64,000 bases of DNA from Spirochaetia bacterium (GTDB lineage: Bacteria; Spirochaetota; Spirochaetia; Sphaerochaetales; Sphaerochaetaceae): assembly GCA_022482625.1 (NCBI GenBank), contig JAKVOU010000001.1:3148784-3212783 (forward strand), in the 5' to 3' direction. The translations under genes and the position numbers were made by a program. Numbering within the stretch: the stretch's first letter is position 1; every line of letters starts with the position of its first letter. Of this stretch, positions 9,491-18,532 are shown piece after piece. The notes beneath the pieces are model-generated. The model did not search any database, had not been told where the DNA came from, and was given only the letters and a program-made list of their open reading frames with translations.

Positions 9491-11257
9491 TTATCCCTTT
9501 CTTGCAGCAGTGTCAGTGGCTTTTTCCCATGTAAGGCAGAACGTAGTTCCTTTGCCAACAGTGCTCTGGACTTCTATCGTCCCTTGCATTTTTTCCATGA
9601 GTTTCCGGACTATTGACAGGCCTAGACCTGAACCTGCAATTTCGCTGTTCCGGGATTTCTCCACTCGGTAGAAACGTTCGAAGATATGGGGAATATCTGC
9701 CTTGCTGATTCCTATGCCTTGATCTGTTATCCTGATGATGACGTTTTCTCCTGATTCATATTCTTCTACCGTGATTTGTGTACCGTTTCCTGAATATTTC
9801 ATCGCATTGTCCAACAGGTTCCCGATAACCTGCATGACCCATAGTTGCTTGCCCTTGATCAAGGCCGGATTGCTGGAGAGTGAACATTGTATATGTATTC
9901 CCCTGTCTGCAACTTTTTCTGACTGTAGGGTACATGCTGCTTCGAGCAGTGGCTGCAGATGAATTTGCTCGAGTGGTTCCTCTGCTTTTTGGTCAATTCT
10001 TGATAAGGACAGAAGTTCTTCGATAAGGTGTTCCATGTGCCCGGTTTCTGACAGTATTGCTGAAATGCATTCTTCCTTGTCTGCCTTGCTGAGTTCTATC
10101 TGCTTGTCCGCAAGTGCCTGGGCATAACCGCTGAGAATAGCCATGGGAGTTTTCAGTTCATGTGAAACATTGGCAACGAACTCATCTTTCATCTGTTCCA
10201 GTTGCCAATGTTCTGTGATATCCCTGAGCATGACAAGTACTCCTTCCTTTGCATAGGGTATATATTTGTCGAACAATATCCTGGCTTCTGCTTCGATTAT
10301 GGTACCGTCATCCTTTCGCATCGTCTGGTTCCTGTTTTTCTCGTCCGTGAAGACGGACTGTGCCATGTGGAGTATCTGTGCAAAAAGCTGATTGGAATCC
10401 ATTGTCAACGGCTGACAGAACAATTCCCTTTCCTGGACATCAAGGAAAGAGCAGGCCTTGGGGTTGATCAACGTGACTTTTCCGTTTCTGTCAGTCATCA
10501 GGATGCCTGAAGAAAGATCTGAAAGCAAGGAATTCATACGGCTGATCTTTGTTCGGTCTGCTTCAAGCAGGACCCTATGGTTGTATACCAGCTGATTGAA
10601 GGAGGCAACCAGTTCCTTGATTTCATCGGCAGCTTCATTGTCAACTGCAAGTACCTGGAAATCTGATTGAGGAAGTGCCGTATTTTTTGCATTCTTGAGC
10701 AATTTTTTCAATGGACGTCGATAGTAGTGCAGGTGAATACGTGAAACGAGATAGGCAATGAAGCACAATATCAGAACCATGCTCAGAAGTTCCAGGCCTA
10801 TCGTAGTGAACCGTATAGAATCATCTGCCGTCTGATAACTGAAATCCAGCAGGTATGTCCTATTCGAAACCACTATTTTACTTGCATATGAAATGGATCG
10901 GTGGTCACCTGTCTTTACAATGTTCTGGAACCAACCGTTTTGGCTTGCCTTGAGCAACTGTGCATTGAAGTAAGTCGATCCTATTTTCCTGTCGATACCT
11001 TTTGTTGCAAGTACCCTGTATGTCCCGTCAGTAATGACAAGGAAACGGACTGTCGTGGATTTGAAATCCTTGATGCAAGCTGTTACATCTTCGCCTTCAA
11101 GCAGTTTGTCCTTGATGTACTGGGTATCGTTCTGTCCAAGGAAACGAACATGAGCCAGTGCAAATTCCTGTATTTGTCCGATGAGGATCAAGGACAGCAG
11201 AAGTATACTGCAGCCAGCAAGGATAAGAAGCAGCCATCGCCTATTGTTTGTGTTCAA
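9491..11257 (-). CDS. PhoR-like membrane sensor histidine kinase
   Basis: About 588 residues from a TTG at 11257; an ATG at 11311 would add 18 residues but overlap the regulator gene by 71 nt. Order: one membrane segment, an extracytoplasmic sensor of about 130 residues, a second membrane segment, a HAMP-like linker, a PAS-like domain, HisKA with the phosphoacceptor histidine in VSHELKTPM, then the ATPase domain with N box (NLLDNAMKYS), DQGIGI and GSGLGLSI. It autophosphorylates and passes phosphate to the regulator encoded just upstream. The signal is unknown. The architecture matches PhoR or YycG/WalK-type kinases. Confidence 0.92.
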   Translation of the reverse strand: MNTNNRRWLLLILAGCSILLLSLILIGQIQEFALAHVRFLGQNDTQYIKDKLLEGEDVTACIKDFKSTTVRFLVITDGTYRVLATKGIDRKIGSTYFNAQLLKASQNGWFQNIVKTGDHRSISYASKIVVSNRTYLLDFSYQTADDSIRFTTIGLELLSMVLILCFIAYLVSRIHLHYYRRPLKKLLKNAKNTALPQSDFQVLAVDNEAADEIKELVASFNQLVYNHRVLLEADRTKISRMNSLLSDLSSGILMTDRNGKVTLINPKACSFLDVQERELFCQPLTMDSNQLFAQILHMAQSVFTDEKNRNQTMRKDDGTIIEAEARILFDKYIPYAKEGVLVMLRDITEHWQLEQMKDEFVANVSHELKTPMAILSGYAQALADKQIELSKADKEECISAILSETGHMEHLIEELLSLSRIDQKAEEPLEQIHLQPLLEAACTLQSEKVADRGIHIQCSLSSNPALIKGKQLWVMQVIGNLLDNAMKYSGNGTQITVEEYESGENVIIRITDQGIGISKADIPHIFERFYRVEKSRNSEIAGSGLGLSIVRKLMEKMQGTIEVQSTVGKGTTFCLTWEKATDTAARKG

Positions 11258-11942
11258 GGATATAGCCGACTCCCCTGAGGGTGGTAATGAAGCAATCAGT
11301 AATTTGTGCATCTTGGAATTTGCTCCTCAGATGCCTGATGTGTACATCCAGGCTCCTTCCGATTTCTTCTATGTCTCTGTTGAAGATGGTTTCGGCAATA
11401 GCTTCCCTCGGCAATACTTCGCCAGGATGTCTCATCAACAGTTCCAAAATCCTGAATTCAGTCAATGTCAGATCCAATTCGGCTTTTTCTCCCTTTGCCC
11501 GATAATTCTTTCGGTCCAGGGTCAGGGAACCCAAGCGGAGTATGCCGACATTGTTGCCTTTAAGCAACCTGACTTGCCTGATAGCTGCCTCTATTCTCAA
11601 TAGCAGTTCCTGGATGTCGAATGGTTTTGTTATGTAATCATCGGCACCATAGCTGAGGCCTGCAATCCTGTCATTTAGCTGTGATTTTGCGCTGATCATC
11701 AATACGGGAATAGTCCTGGTAGCAGGTTCTTCCTTAAGCAACCTGCAGACATCCTTGCCATCCATACCTGGCATCATTACATCAAGCAATATTGCATCGA
11801 TCTGCTTTTCCCTTGCCAGGCGCAGGGCACTTGTACCTTCATAAGCTGCCAGCGGGGTGTACCCATGGGCTCGGAGGTTCAACATCAGCATCCGCACCAT
11901 CTGTTTTTCGTCATCGACTACCAGAATCGTTCCCTTTTCCAT
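11241..11942 (-). CDS. OmpR/PhoB-family response regulator
   Basis: A 233-residue protein with an N-terminal receiver domain (acidic pair D10/D11, phosphoacceptor D54 in LLDVMMPG, lysine in TKPFD). A C-terminal winged-helix DNA-binding domain ends in the usual RGVGYILE segment. It is the partner of the adjacent kinase, whose start overlaps or abuts its stop. It probably controls genes for envelope or phosphate homeostasis by analogy with PhoB, but no target site is evident in the window. Confidence 0.94.
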   Translation of the reverse strand: MEKGTILVVDDEKQMVRMLMLNLRAHGYTPLAAYEGTSALRLAREKQIDAILLDVMMPGMDGKDVCRLLKEEPATRTIPVLMISAKSQLNDRIAGLSYGADDYITKPFDIQELLLRIEAAIRQVRLLKGNNVGILRLGSLTLDRKNYRAKGEKAELDLTLTEFRILELLMRHPGEVLPREAIAETIFNRDIEEIGRSLDVHIRHLRSKFQDAQITDCFITTLRGVGYILEHKQ

Positions 11943-11992
11943 TTGTCAGCTCCCAATCTGAAAGGATAAAGGACCAGGCCACAAAAGGCAAT

Positions 11993-12012
11993 CGGCAGAC
12001 TTCCGTCTGCCG
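11993..12012 (-). terminator. Stem-loop after the FbpC-like ATPase gene
   Basis: Eight-base perfect stem CGGCAGAC/GTCTGCCG with a TTCC loop, ten bases past the stop of the ATPase gene. On the minus strand it is followed by ATTGCCTTTTG, a weak T-run, so it is a plausible but not ideal intrinsic terminator. Confidence 0.6.
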
Positions 12013-12021
12013 ACAGGTATG

Positions 12022-13134
12022 TCACACCAAACTTCCAAGTCCAAGGTTCTTGCCTGATTCCTTGTCGAACAGGACATACTTTTTTCCTGGGAATGTTACT
12101 TTGACCTTGTCGTCCATCTTGAAATCAACATCACCGAATACGACGCAGGTAAGGAGCATGTCGTCAATTTTTATCTTGAGGATAGTTTCCATGCCTGACG
12201 GCAGTGTTGAATAGATGGTGGCGTCAAACATACCTTCTGTACCGATTATGATATTTTCCGGTCTGATGCCAAGGGTTACTTTTGTTGCATTGCCTAGGGT
12301 GATGGGACCTGTCAAAGGGGTAAACAGCAGGGACAGGCTGCCTTGTTTCAATTGGATTTCATCAAGGTTGACCTGGGAAGCTTCCATGTCAATGAAGTTG
12401 ATATTGGGAGACCCGACGAAATCTGCCACAAAGATGTTTGCAGGATTACGATAGACCTCCAAAGGTGGTCTGTACTGCTGTAGGATTCCTTCTCTGATCA
12501 GACAGATTTTCGTAGACAATGTCATTGCTTCCAATTGGTCATGCGTGACATAGACGAACGTAGATTTTGTTTCCTGATGCAATCTTTTGAGCTCTGTTCT
12601 CATTTCCATCCTTAATTTTGCATCAAGGTTGGAAAGAGGTTCGTCCATCAGGAGTATTTTCGGGCCCGTGGCAAGTGTACGTGCAATGGCAACACGCTGC
12701 TGCTGTCCACCTGACAATTCTGCAGGATACCGGTCCACGTACGTATCAATCTGGAGCATCTGGGTCAGTTCCTTTACTCTGGCATCGATTTTTTCCTTGT
12801 CCCATTTCAAGTTTTCCAGTCCGAATGAAATGTTTTTATACACGGTCATATGAGGCCATAATGCATAATTCTGGAAAAGAAAGCCGACATGTCTTTTGTC
12901 CGGTGATACATCTATGCCCTTGCTTGCGGAAAAGACACACTCGTCGTCGATGAATATCTCACCTTCGGTCGGGGTTTCAAGACCTGCGATCATACGCAAT
13001 GTAGTAGTCTTGCCACAGCCGGACGGGCCCAAGAGTGAAACGAACTGCCCGTCTTCAATGACCATGTTCAGGTCATGTACAGCTTCGGCTTTTCCGAAGC
13101 GCTTGGTAATATGGTTCAGTGTAATGGTCGGCAT
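12022..13134 (-). CDS. ABC importer ATPase, iron(III)/polyamine type (FbpC/PotA-like)
   Basis: A 370-residue ATPase with Walker A GPSGCGKTT, Q-loop FLFQNYALWP, signature LSGGQQQR, Walker B LLMDEPLSNLD and the H-loop THDQ. A C-terminal TOBE-type domain of about 120 residues follows. This is the standard form of the CUT1/iron/polyamine ATPase. The GGAGG ribosome binding site overlaps the end of the permease gene, only one base before the ATG. It is the last gene of a binding protein-permease-ATPase operon importing an unidentified solute, possibly ferric iron. Confidence 0.93.
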   Translation of the reverse strand: MPTITLNHITKRFGKAEAVHDLNMVIEDGQFVSLLGPSGCGKTTTLRMIAGLETPTEGEIFIDDECVFSASKGIDVSPDKRHVGFLFQNYALWPHMTVYKNISFGLENLKWDKEKIDARVKELTQMLQIDTYVDRYPAELSGGQQQRVAIARTLATGPKILLMDEPLSNLDAKLRMEMRTELKRLHQETKSTFVYVTHDQLEAMTLSTKICLIREGILQQYRPPLEVYRNPANIFVADFVGSPNINFIDMEASQVNLDEIQLKQGSLSLLFTPLTGPITLGNATKVTLGIRPENIIIGTEGMFDATIYSTLPSGMETILKIKIDDMLLTCVVFGDVDFKMDDKVKVTFPGKKYVLFDKESGKNLGLGSLV

Positions 13135-13135
13135 T

Positions 13136-14929
13136 TCAATTTCCTCCTATGCCTTTGTCAATTGATGCGCCGGTCACCTTGTTGATGATCTGGTTGCTTA
13201 TGACGACGAACAGTACGATCAAAAGGTTGATTGCGTTTGCATACTGGTTCCAGCCTTTCTCGTTGTACTGGAAGAGCATGGTAGTCAGAATCCTGGAAGT
13301 AGGTGTAACCAGCAGGATGAAGAGTGACAGTTCCCTCATACAGGAGATGAAAGGCAACAGATACCCTGAGATGAAACTTGATTTCTGGATGGGGAAGATG
13401 ATCTTGGTCATTCTTTTCCACCATCGGATTCCCTGTATCGTACCTGCTTCTTCTATTTCTCCGCTGAGCTGGTGCATGGCACCTATGCTTGCACGGGATG
13501 CAAACGGCAGATACTTGACTGCACCGACAAGAACAAGCAGGGCAAAGGAACCGTAGAGAGGAGGAATGAAACCTCTCCGTACCGCAAACATCGAAAGGTA
13601 AATTGCTCCGAAGGCCATACTGGGCATCAGATAGGGGAAGAATGCAAGGTTATTGACCAATGTGGAGAGTTTCGTACCTCTTCCTTTTGCAATGGCATAG
13701 CCTGCCAGTATACCGACGGTACCGGAAATGAAAGCCACCAGGATAGAAAGCCTGATAGAGTTCCATAGCCCTCTGTAGATTGAAGCATTCCTGAGGATAC
13801 CGGCTTCCCCGTTGGCTATGTCAGGCGAACCTTTGCCGACCCAGAAGACGGTAGAGAAGTTACTCAAGGAATAGTTGCCCGGTACGACGAGGAAGGATTC
13901 TATGGCAAAGGATACCAGTGGCATGATGCAGACGAAGAAGATACAGACCAGCAGGATAATCGTAATCGGCCAGTTGAATTTCCTTAGTTTTACAAGTGCT
14001 ATGTTGGAGCTTTTACCTGTTATGGTGGTGTAGTTCTTTCTTGTACCGACGATTTTTTGGTTTGCGGCAAGAATGGCTACGCCGATGATGATCATGATCA
14101 GTGCCATGATATATCCATAACCGGGATTAAGGCCATTGAGTGTCCTGTACATCTGTGTCGTCAGGACTTGGTAACGTACCGGAGTCCCTAGGAAAGCCGG
14201 TACGGCAAAGGCACTCATGGCACTTGAGAAAACAAGCAGGAAGGTGGAAAGAAGTGCAGGGAGGACGATCGGTACGGTAATCTTTTTCATGATTGTCCAT
14301 CGGGAAGCTCCAAGAAGTGTGGCTGCTTCCTCAAGGTTTGCATCCATGTTTCTCAGGATGCCGCCTATAAGGATATAAGCGAACGGTGCATAGTGCATAC
14401 CCAGGACCATGATGATCGGGAATGGACCATAAGCGAACCAGTTGGGGGTTTCAATTCCCGTGAGGACCGTAAACAGCCCGGGAGCTCCTCCGACCAATGA
14501 GTTCTTGAAGAAGTTGAGCCAGAACATGGCAAGGGTCCATGATGGCATGATATAAGGGAATATGAAGAGGGTGGACACCAGGCTTTTGTATTTCAGGTCT
14601 GATCGGGTGACGAGCCAGGCAACAATACCTCCAAGAATGATTGAAACGAGGCAGGAGCCTAGGGCAATATAAAGGGTATTGCCTAGTGGTTCATAGAATA
14701 TTTTCTTGCTGATGCTTGAAAAAAGTACTTTTTTCCAATGATAGAGCGTAAAATCTCCCACCATTGCTCCCTTTATCTTCATCATTTCTGACTGATGGAC
14801 GGTAAAGGTATCCCTTATGATGGAAAACATAGGGATGATCGTCAGGTAAATCAAGACGATGGAAAGTACGAACAGAATGACATTATGAGGCTTTTTGAAG
14901 AAGCTCTTGATTCGGTTTTTGTAAGTCAA
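13136..14929 (-). CDS. Fused double-module ABC permease (FbpB-like)
   Basis: About 598 residues with two permease halves, each of about six membrane helices and each with an EAA-type loop (LEEAATLLGASRW in the first, IEEAGTIQGIRWW in the second). Fused BPD_transp_1 modules are typical of FbpB-type iron importers. I place the start at the TTG at 14929, preceded by GGAAGGAA at good spacing. An in-frame ATG at 14986 lies inside a strong hairpin and has no ribosome binding site. It forms the membrane pore for the binding protein and ATPase encoded on either side. Confidence 0.9.
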   Translation of the reverse strand: MTYKNRIKSFFKKPHNVILFVLSIVLIYLTIIPMFSIIRDTFTVHQSEMMKIKGAMVGDFTLYHWKKVLFSSISKKIFYEPLGNTLYIALGSCLVSIILGGIVAWLVTRSDLKYKSLVSTLFIFPYIMPSWTLAMFWLNFFKNSLVGGAPGLFTVLTGIETPNWFAYGPFPIIMVLGMHYAPFAYILIGGILRNMDANLEEAATLLGASRWTIMKKITVPIVLPALLSTFLLVFSSAMSAFAVPAFLGTPVRYQVLTTQMYRTLNGLNPGYGYIMALIMIIIGVAILAANQKIVGTRKNYTTITGKSSNIALVKLRKFNWPITIILLVCIFFVCIMPLVSFAIESFLVVPGNYSLSNFSTVFWVGKGSPDIANGEAGILRNASIYRGLWNSIRLSILVAFISGTVGILAGYAIAKGRGTKLSTLVNNLAFFPYLMPSMAFGAIYLSMFAVRRGFIPPLYGSFALLVLVGAVKYLPFASRASIGAMHQLSGEIEEAGTIQGIRWWKRMTKIIFPIQKSSFISGYLLPFISCMRELSLFILLVTPTSRILTTMLFQYNEKGWNQYANAINLLIVLFVVISNQIINKVTGASIDKGIGGN

Positions 14930-14949
14930 AATCGTTTCCTTCCGACAGT

Positions 14950-15005
14950 GGCAACCGGGTTGCCAGAATTTTGATGCAAGCGGCAAGGGCAGGGCCCTTA
15001 CCGCT
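14950..15005 (-). promoter_or_regulatory. Two intercistronic hairpins between binding-protein and permease genes
   Basis: In the minus-strand RNA the larger hairpin pairs 15005-14994 with 14990-14979: twelve base pairs including one G-U, with a three-base loop. A second smaller one covers 14964-14950 (GGCAAC/GTTGCC). Neither is followed by a T-run. Such structures between a highly expressed binding-protein gene and its permease gene often stabilise the upstream mRNA or limit read-through; that role is inferred. Confidence 0.6.
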
Positions 15006-15019
15006 CTTGGTCAAAGAGA

Positions 15020-16177
15020 TCAGTAGATGTATTCGTTGAGGAATTCCTCTACATCTGCCCTGTTTTCGAAGCAGTAAGTGGGGTCTTCCATGACCAGTTT
15101 CTTTTCCCAGAAGGATACGGGGTGGTCTCCTTCGTTGATCTTTATGTTTGGATTTGAAGAATAGGTTCCGATATCCGAAGACCATGGTTTGAAACCTTCT
15201 TCCGTCAGGAGATATTCGATGAACAGTTTCGCGGCTGCAGGATGCTTGGCATTGCTGCACATAAGGGCATAGATAGGATAGATGAAGCCACAGAACGGTT
15301 CGACATTGAGCATCGGCTGCAGTGCAAGGTCCTTGGATTTGACATAGCGGAGTTTTGAATAGACGAACAGTCCTGCATTCTGTGCCTTGTGCTGTCCTTT
15401 TACACCGATGCTTTCAGCTGTCTTGGTATCAGAAGTCGTTACGACGAGGTCATTGCTGTATAGGTCCTTTATCCATTCATAGCCGGCATTTTTCGTAGTA
15501 AGCGTGATATCCTTGCCGAAGTAGTCCTTGTAAGCCTTTGCAATCTGGTCCGCTATTTCCGGTTTCGTGATGGTTGTCAGGAAATTTGCATTGACACTTT
15601 CCTGGAACGGATTCTTGAATTGGAACTTGCCTTTCCATTCATCTGTAGTCAATGCCCAGATATTGTCGAATGGTTCCGTAGTTGAATCTTCATTGTTGAA
15701 AATAAAGAGCTTGTTGATCATTGCAAATACCAGAGGGTCCTGGTAGTTCTGAGGAATGACAGACTTCATGCTTTCCGGCATATAGGAATACAGATAACCG
15801 AGGTTGATCAACTCACCCATGACTCTTCCGCCGTCCTGGGCAATGACGAAGTCAGCTCCCTGTGCGCCGATTGACTGTTCCTTTGCAACTTTTTCAATGA
15901 GTTCATAGTCCTTGAGATCTGTTGCTTCGACGTCGATGCCATATTTTTCTTTGAAACCTTCGGCTGCATTGGCTATTCTGCTGGTGATGGAATAGACTAC
16001 GACTTTTCCTTCCTTCTGGGCTTCGGCAACCAACTCATCGTGGCTCATCGGAGCCTGCTGTTGCTTTGCTGCGGGCTGCTGCTTTGCAGGAGCCTCACTG
16101 TTTCCGTTTGCAAAAATTGGTAGTGTTGCTGTAGTAAGCAATGTTGCCAAAAGGGTAATCCGAGCAAGATTTTTCAT
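15020..16177 (-). CDS. Extracellular solute-binding protein, iron(III)-type (FbpA-like)
   Basis: A 385-residue periplasmic binding protein of the bacterial SBP_1/13 type. It has an N-terminal signal peptide ending near LPIFANG, then a Gln/Ala/Pro-rich linker of about 20 residues, and the start of the mature fold at ELVAEAQKEGKVVVYS. The last motif is typical of FbpA-like and related ABC binding proteins. There is no lipobox cysteine. AAGGAG stands before the ATG and a good sigma-70 promoter lies upstream. The ligand is uncertain: ferric iron is the usual guess for the family, but phosphonates or other solutes are possible. Confidence 0.88.
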   Translation of the reverse strand: MKNLARITLLATLLTTATLPIFANGNSEAPAKQQPAAKQQQAPMSHDELVAEAQKEGKVVVYSITSRIANAAEGFKEKYGIDVEATDLKDYELIEKVAKEQSIGAQGADFVIAQDGGRVMGELINLGYLYSYMPESMKSVIPQNYQDPLVFAMINKLFIFNNEDSTTEPFDNIWALTTDEWKGKFQFKNPFQESVNANFLTTITKPEIADQIAKAYKDYFGKDITLTTKNAGYEWIKDLYSNDLVVTTSDTKTAESIGVKGQHKAQNAGLFVYSKLRYVKSKDLALQPMLNVEPFCGFIYPIYALMCSNAKHPAAAKLFIEYLLTEEGFKPWSSDIGTYSSNPNIKINEGDHPVSFWEKKLVMEDPTYCFENRADVEEFLNEYIY

Positions 16178-16222
16178 TGTCTTCTCCTTTTAGTGTTAAT
16201 TTTTCTTAACATAGTTTCTTAA

Positions 16223-16250
16223 GTTATATCGTAGTTTTCTGAATTGTCAA
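16223..16250 (-). promoter_or_regulatory. Sigma-70 type promoter of the FbpABC-like operon
   Basis: On the minus strand TTGACA (16250-16245), a 16-base spacer and TATAAC (16228-16223). The start codon of the binding-protein gene is about 45 bases further on. Confidence 0.75.
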
Positions 16251-16456
16251 TGAAAATTTTGTTTTTTCTGTGATTCTTTATGAAGGTACAGCTGCAGACA
16301 TCTGAAAAGATAGTTGCCATTGCTTCACTTTTATGCTGTTCTGTGTTATGATAAAAAGAAAAGGAAAATTCTGATGTTCTTTCCTATAATGAAGTTAGTA
16401 TAGGGGAAAATAAGGTCGTTTTTCTATTTTTAAGAGCTTTGGGGAGGAAGAGGCTT

Positions 16457-16948
16457 ATGCAGAAGAAAGATGCATGTAAGGTAAGTTGCTTGCAGCCGAT
16501 GCCGAAGGCAATAGTATCATGCAGAGGAAAAGACGGTAGGAACAATGCCTTGGTCGTCGGATATTGTGGAAACTGCAGTTTTGATCCACCTATGGTCATG
16601 GTCGGTATCGCGCCCAGCAGGTTTTCACATCACTTGATAAAGGAATCGGGATGTCTGGTCATCAATCTTCCAGGTAAGGATTTCAAGCATGAATATGGGG
16701 TAATCGGTTCCAAGAGTGGCAGGGATATTGACAAGTTCAAGACACTTGGCTTGAAAAGCACGGATGGAGATGTTGTGGCAGCTCCTGTGCTTGATGATTG
16801 TCCGATCAACATGGAATGTAAAGTCGTGGATTCCCTTGTGACAGGATCTCATGAAATGTTCATCTGCAAGGTAGAGAAGGTACATGCGCCTGAGACTGCC
16901 ATTGGGACAGATGGTAAGATAGACTTTTCCAAGTTGGATCTGCTGTAA
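16457..16948 (+). CDS. Flavin reductase-like FMN-binding split-barrel protein
   Basis: About 163 residues from the ATG at 16457, which has GGAGGAAG upstream. Segments LPMPKAIVSCRG-like start, NCSFDPPMVMVGIAPSRFSHHLI and CLVINLPGKDF match the flavin reductase-like split-barrel family. These bind FMN and reduce or shuttle flavin for partner oxidoreductases in the cytoplasm. It converges with the SDR gene pair and shares a bidirectional terminator with it. The partner enzyme is unknown. Confidence 0.87.
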   Translation: MQKKDACKVSCLQPMPKAIVSCRGKDGRNNALVVGYCGNCSFDPPMVMVGIAPSRFSHHLIKESGCLVINLPGKDFKHEYGVIGSKSGRDIDKFKTLGLKSTDGDVVAAPVLDDCPINMECKVVDSLVTGSHEMFICKVEKVHAPETAIGTDGKIDFSKLDLL

Positions 16949-16954
16949 AAAAAA

Positions 16955-16989
16955 GACGGTACTGATGATACGAATCATTCAGTACCGTC
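16955..16989. terminator. Bidirectional terminator between flavin reductase and SDR genes
   Basis: GACGGTACTGA pairs with TCAGTACCGTC, with four further pairs inside. On the minus strand eight T follow, a strong intrinsic terminator for the SDR operon. On the plus strand the tail is a weaker T-rich stretch. Confidence 0.85.
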
Positions 16990-16999
16990 GAGGGGTATT

Positions 17000-18526
17000 T
17001 TATTTTACATCAAGTTCTGACACGGTTTTCGGGTATTCCCTTTCTGGTTCTGACTTGTCATGAAGAGGATTCCATACCTGGGCAAGGAAAGGTTCAACCT
17101 TGGCTCTTGCCGCATAATTCCAGCTTTTCCTTTCACAATGAGGACACCAGTGTCCACCTTCGAGGATCAAACGTGGACTTGCTTCAAATTCATGGCTGAA
17201 AGCACAGACGAAGTGTAGTTTGCTTTTCCAATCTCCTGTTTCCATTGTCTTGGACAGGCATTTCCCTCCTCGGAATTCTGCTGCCTGTTTCATGTTATCC
17301 AGACAGAGTTCACTTTCCGGCTTTGTTTCATCATAGCCGTGGTCTATATGGACTACGTTGTCCCAGTCCTTGAAATGTTCCATGTCATTTATGTTACCAG
17401 GAAGTTGTTCCCAATTTTTTTTACTTCCCCAATAAGCATCTATATACAGGGTCATATCCTGTTCTATGAATCTGACTGTGCCATGTTCGGTCCTTGCTTG
17501 TTTGACGAAGGTATTTCTGATGAGCTTTCCCATGAGGCTTTGGCCTCCGGGCAGGTGACACAGTGCTTTTGAAAGACTTGCTTCAGCTCCCAGATTCTGG
17601 AGGTATGCATCATAGAAGTATTGCATGGAATCATGTCGGAAATGAAGGAAATCCTCCAGTTTGTCTGAATCCAGATAGTACTGTCCGTGGAAATTCCGCG
17701 TTGCATACCATTTTGGCCTGATGACATGTGAAAGATCCCTGAAGCCGATGGTTGTGTACAGTTTCCGATACATCGTATAGGTATCGACCCTACAGGCATC
17801 ACCACCGCCGATATTGTAGATATGTCCCCAGAAAGTATCAGGCAGGGAACCTTCATATTCCATATGGCAGAGATTGCCGAGCAGTCGGCCTGAATCGCGG
17901 TCAGAAACATATTCCAAGACGTTATCCAGACAGTTGTGGAACATGATGGCATCTTTTACCTTGCTCATTGCCGGACCCATTATGCCGGTCTGGCGCAGAC
18001 TTGCCCAATAAGTGAGGTCAGATTCAATCAAGAGTCTTTCTGCTGCTATCTTTGATACTGCATAGTAGTCGAAGATGCTTGGTTTGATCGGGTCCCCGAC
18101 GCGTCCCCAGTGGATTGGAGGCATCCGGTCTCCTGTTTCTGCTACGGTACCGATGGAAACGACTTTGACTTCTCCGGCCCGACCTTGGGCGTCGATGGCA
18201 TCAATGATGTGCTTCATTGATCCATAGTTTATTTTCATGGCAAGGTCGGGATGGTAGTCTGCCGTCGGAGAAACCAAGGCTGCTACATGCAATACGATAT
18301 CTGCTTCCTTTGTACAGGCGTAGACATCTTCATACTTCGTGAGATCTCCCCAATGTATTGAAATGCCTCTCTGGTTTTCAAATGGCTTGAGTTTTTCCCT
18401 GTCTGCCTTTGTCCCGAGGGCCAGGATGGTGATGTCTTGCTTGTCACTGTCTTCAAGCAATGCTTGCAGGACCTCAGTTTCCATATTCCCTGTAGCTCCG
18501 GTAAGGAAGACTTTTTGTTTGCGCAT
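17000..18526 (-). CDS. NAD-dependent epimerase/dehydratase-like SDR with C-terminal zinc-ribbon-like segment
   Basis: A 508-residue protein. Residues 1 to about 300 form an extended short-chain dehydrogenase with dinucleotide-binding TGATGNM and the YxxxK active-site pair in YYAVSKIAAE. After a linker the C-terminal ~90 residues hold cysteines and a histidine spaced like a treble-clef zinc ribbon: C423 in GGKCLS, C441, H445, then WCPHC at 461-464. That part is not usual for the family. It is the second gene of an operon, six bases after another SDR, downstream of a palindromic operator and a divergent TetR regulator. The substrate is unknown; both genes are probably induced together. Confidence 0.82.
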   Translation of the reverse strand: MRKQKVFLTGATGNMETEVLQALLEDSDKQDITILALGTKADREKLKPFENQRGISIHWGDLTKYEDVYACTKEADIVLHVAALVSPTADYHPDLAMKINYGSMKHIIDAIDAQGRAGEVKVVSIGTVAETGDRMPPIHWGRVGDPIKPSIFDYYAVSKIAAERLLIESDLTYWASLRQTGIMGPAMSKVKDAIMFHNCLDNVLEYVSDRDSGRLLGNLCHMEYEGSLPDTFWGHIYNIGGGDACRVDTYTMYRKLYTTIGFRDLSHVIRPKWYATRNFHGQYYLDSDKLEDFLHFRHDSMQYFYDAYLQNLGAEASLSKALCHLPGGQSLMGKLIRNTFVKQARTEHGTVRFIEQDMTLYIDAYWGSKKNWEQLPGNINDMEHFKDWDNVVHIDHGYDETKPESELCLDNMKQAAEFRGGKCLSKTMETGDWKSKLHFVCAFSHEFEASPRLILEGGHWCPHCERKSWNYAARAKVEPFLAQVWNPLHDKSEPEREYPKTVSELDVK

Positions 18527-18532
18527 GATCGG

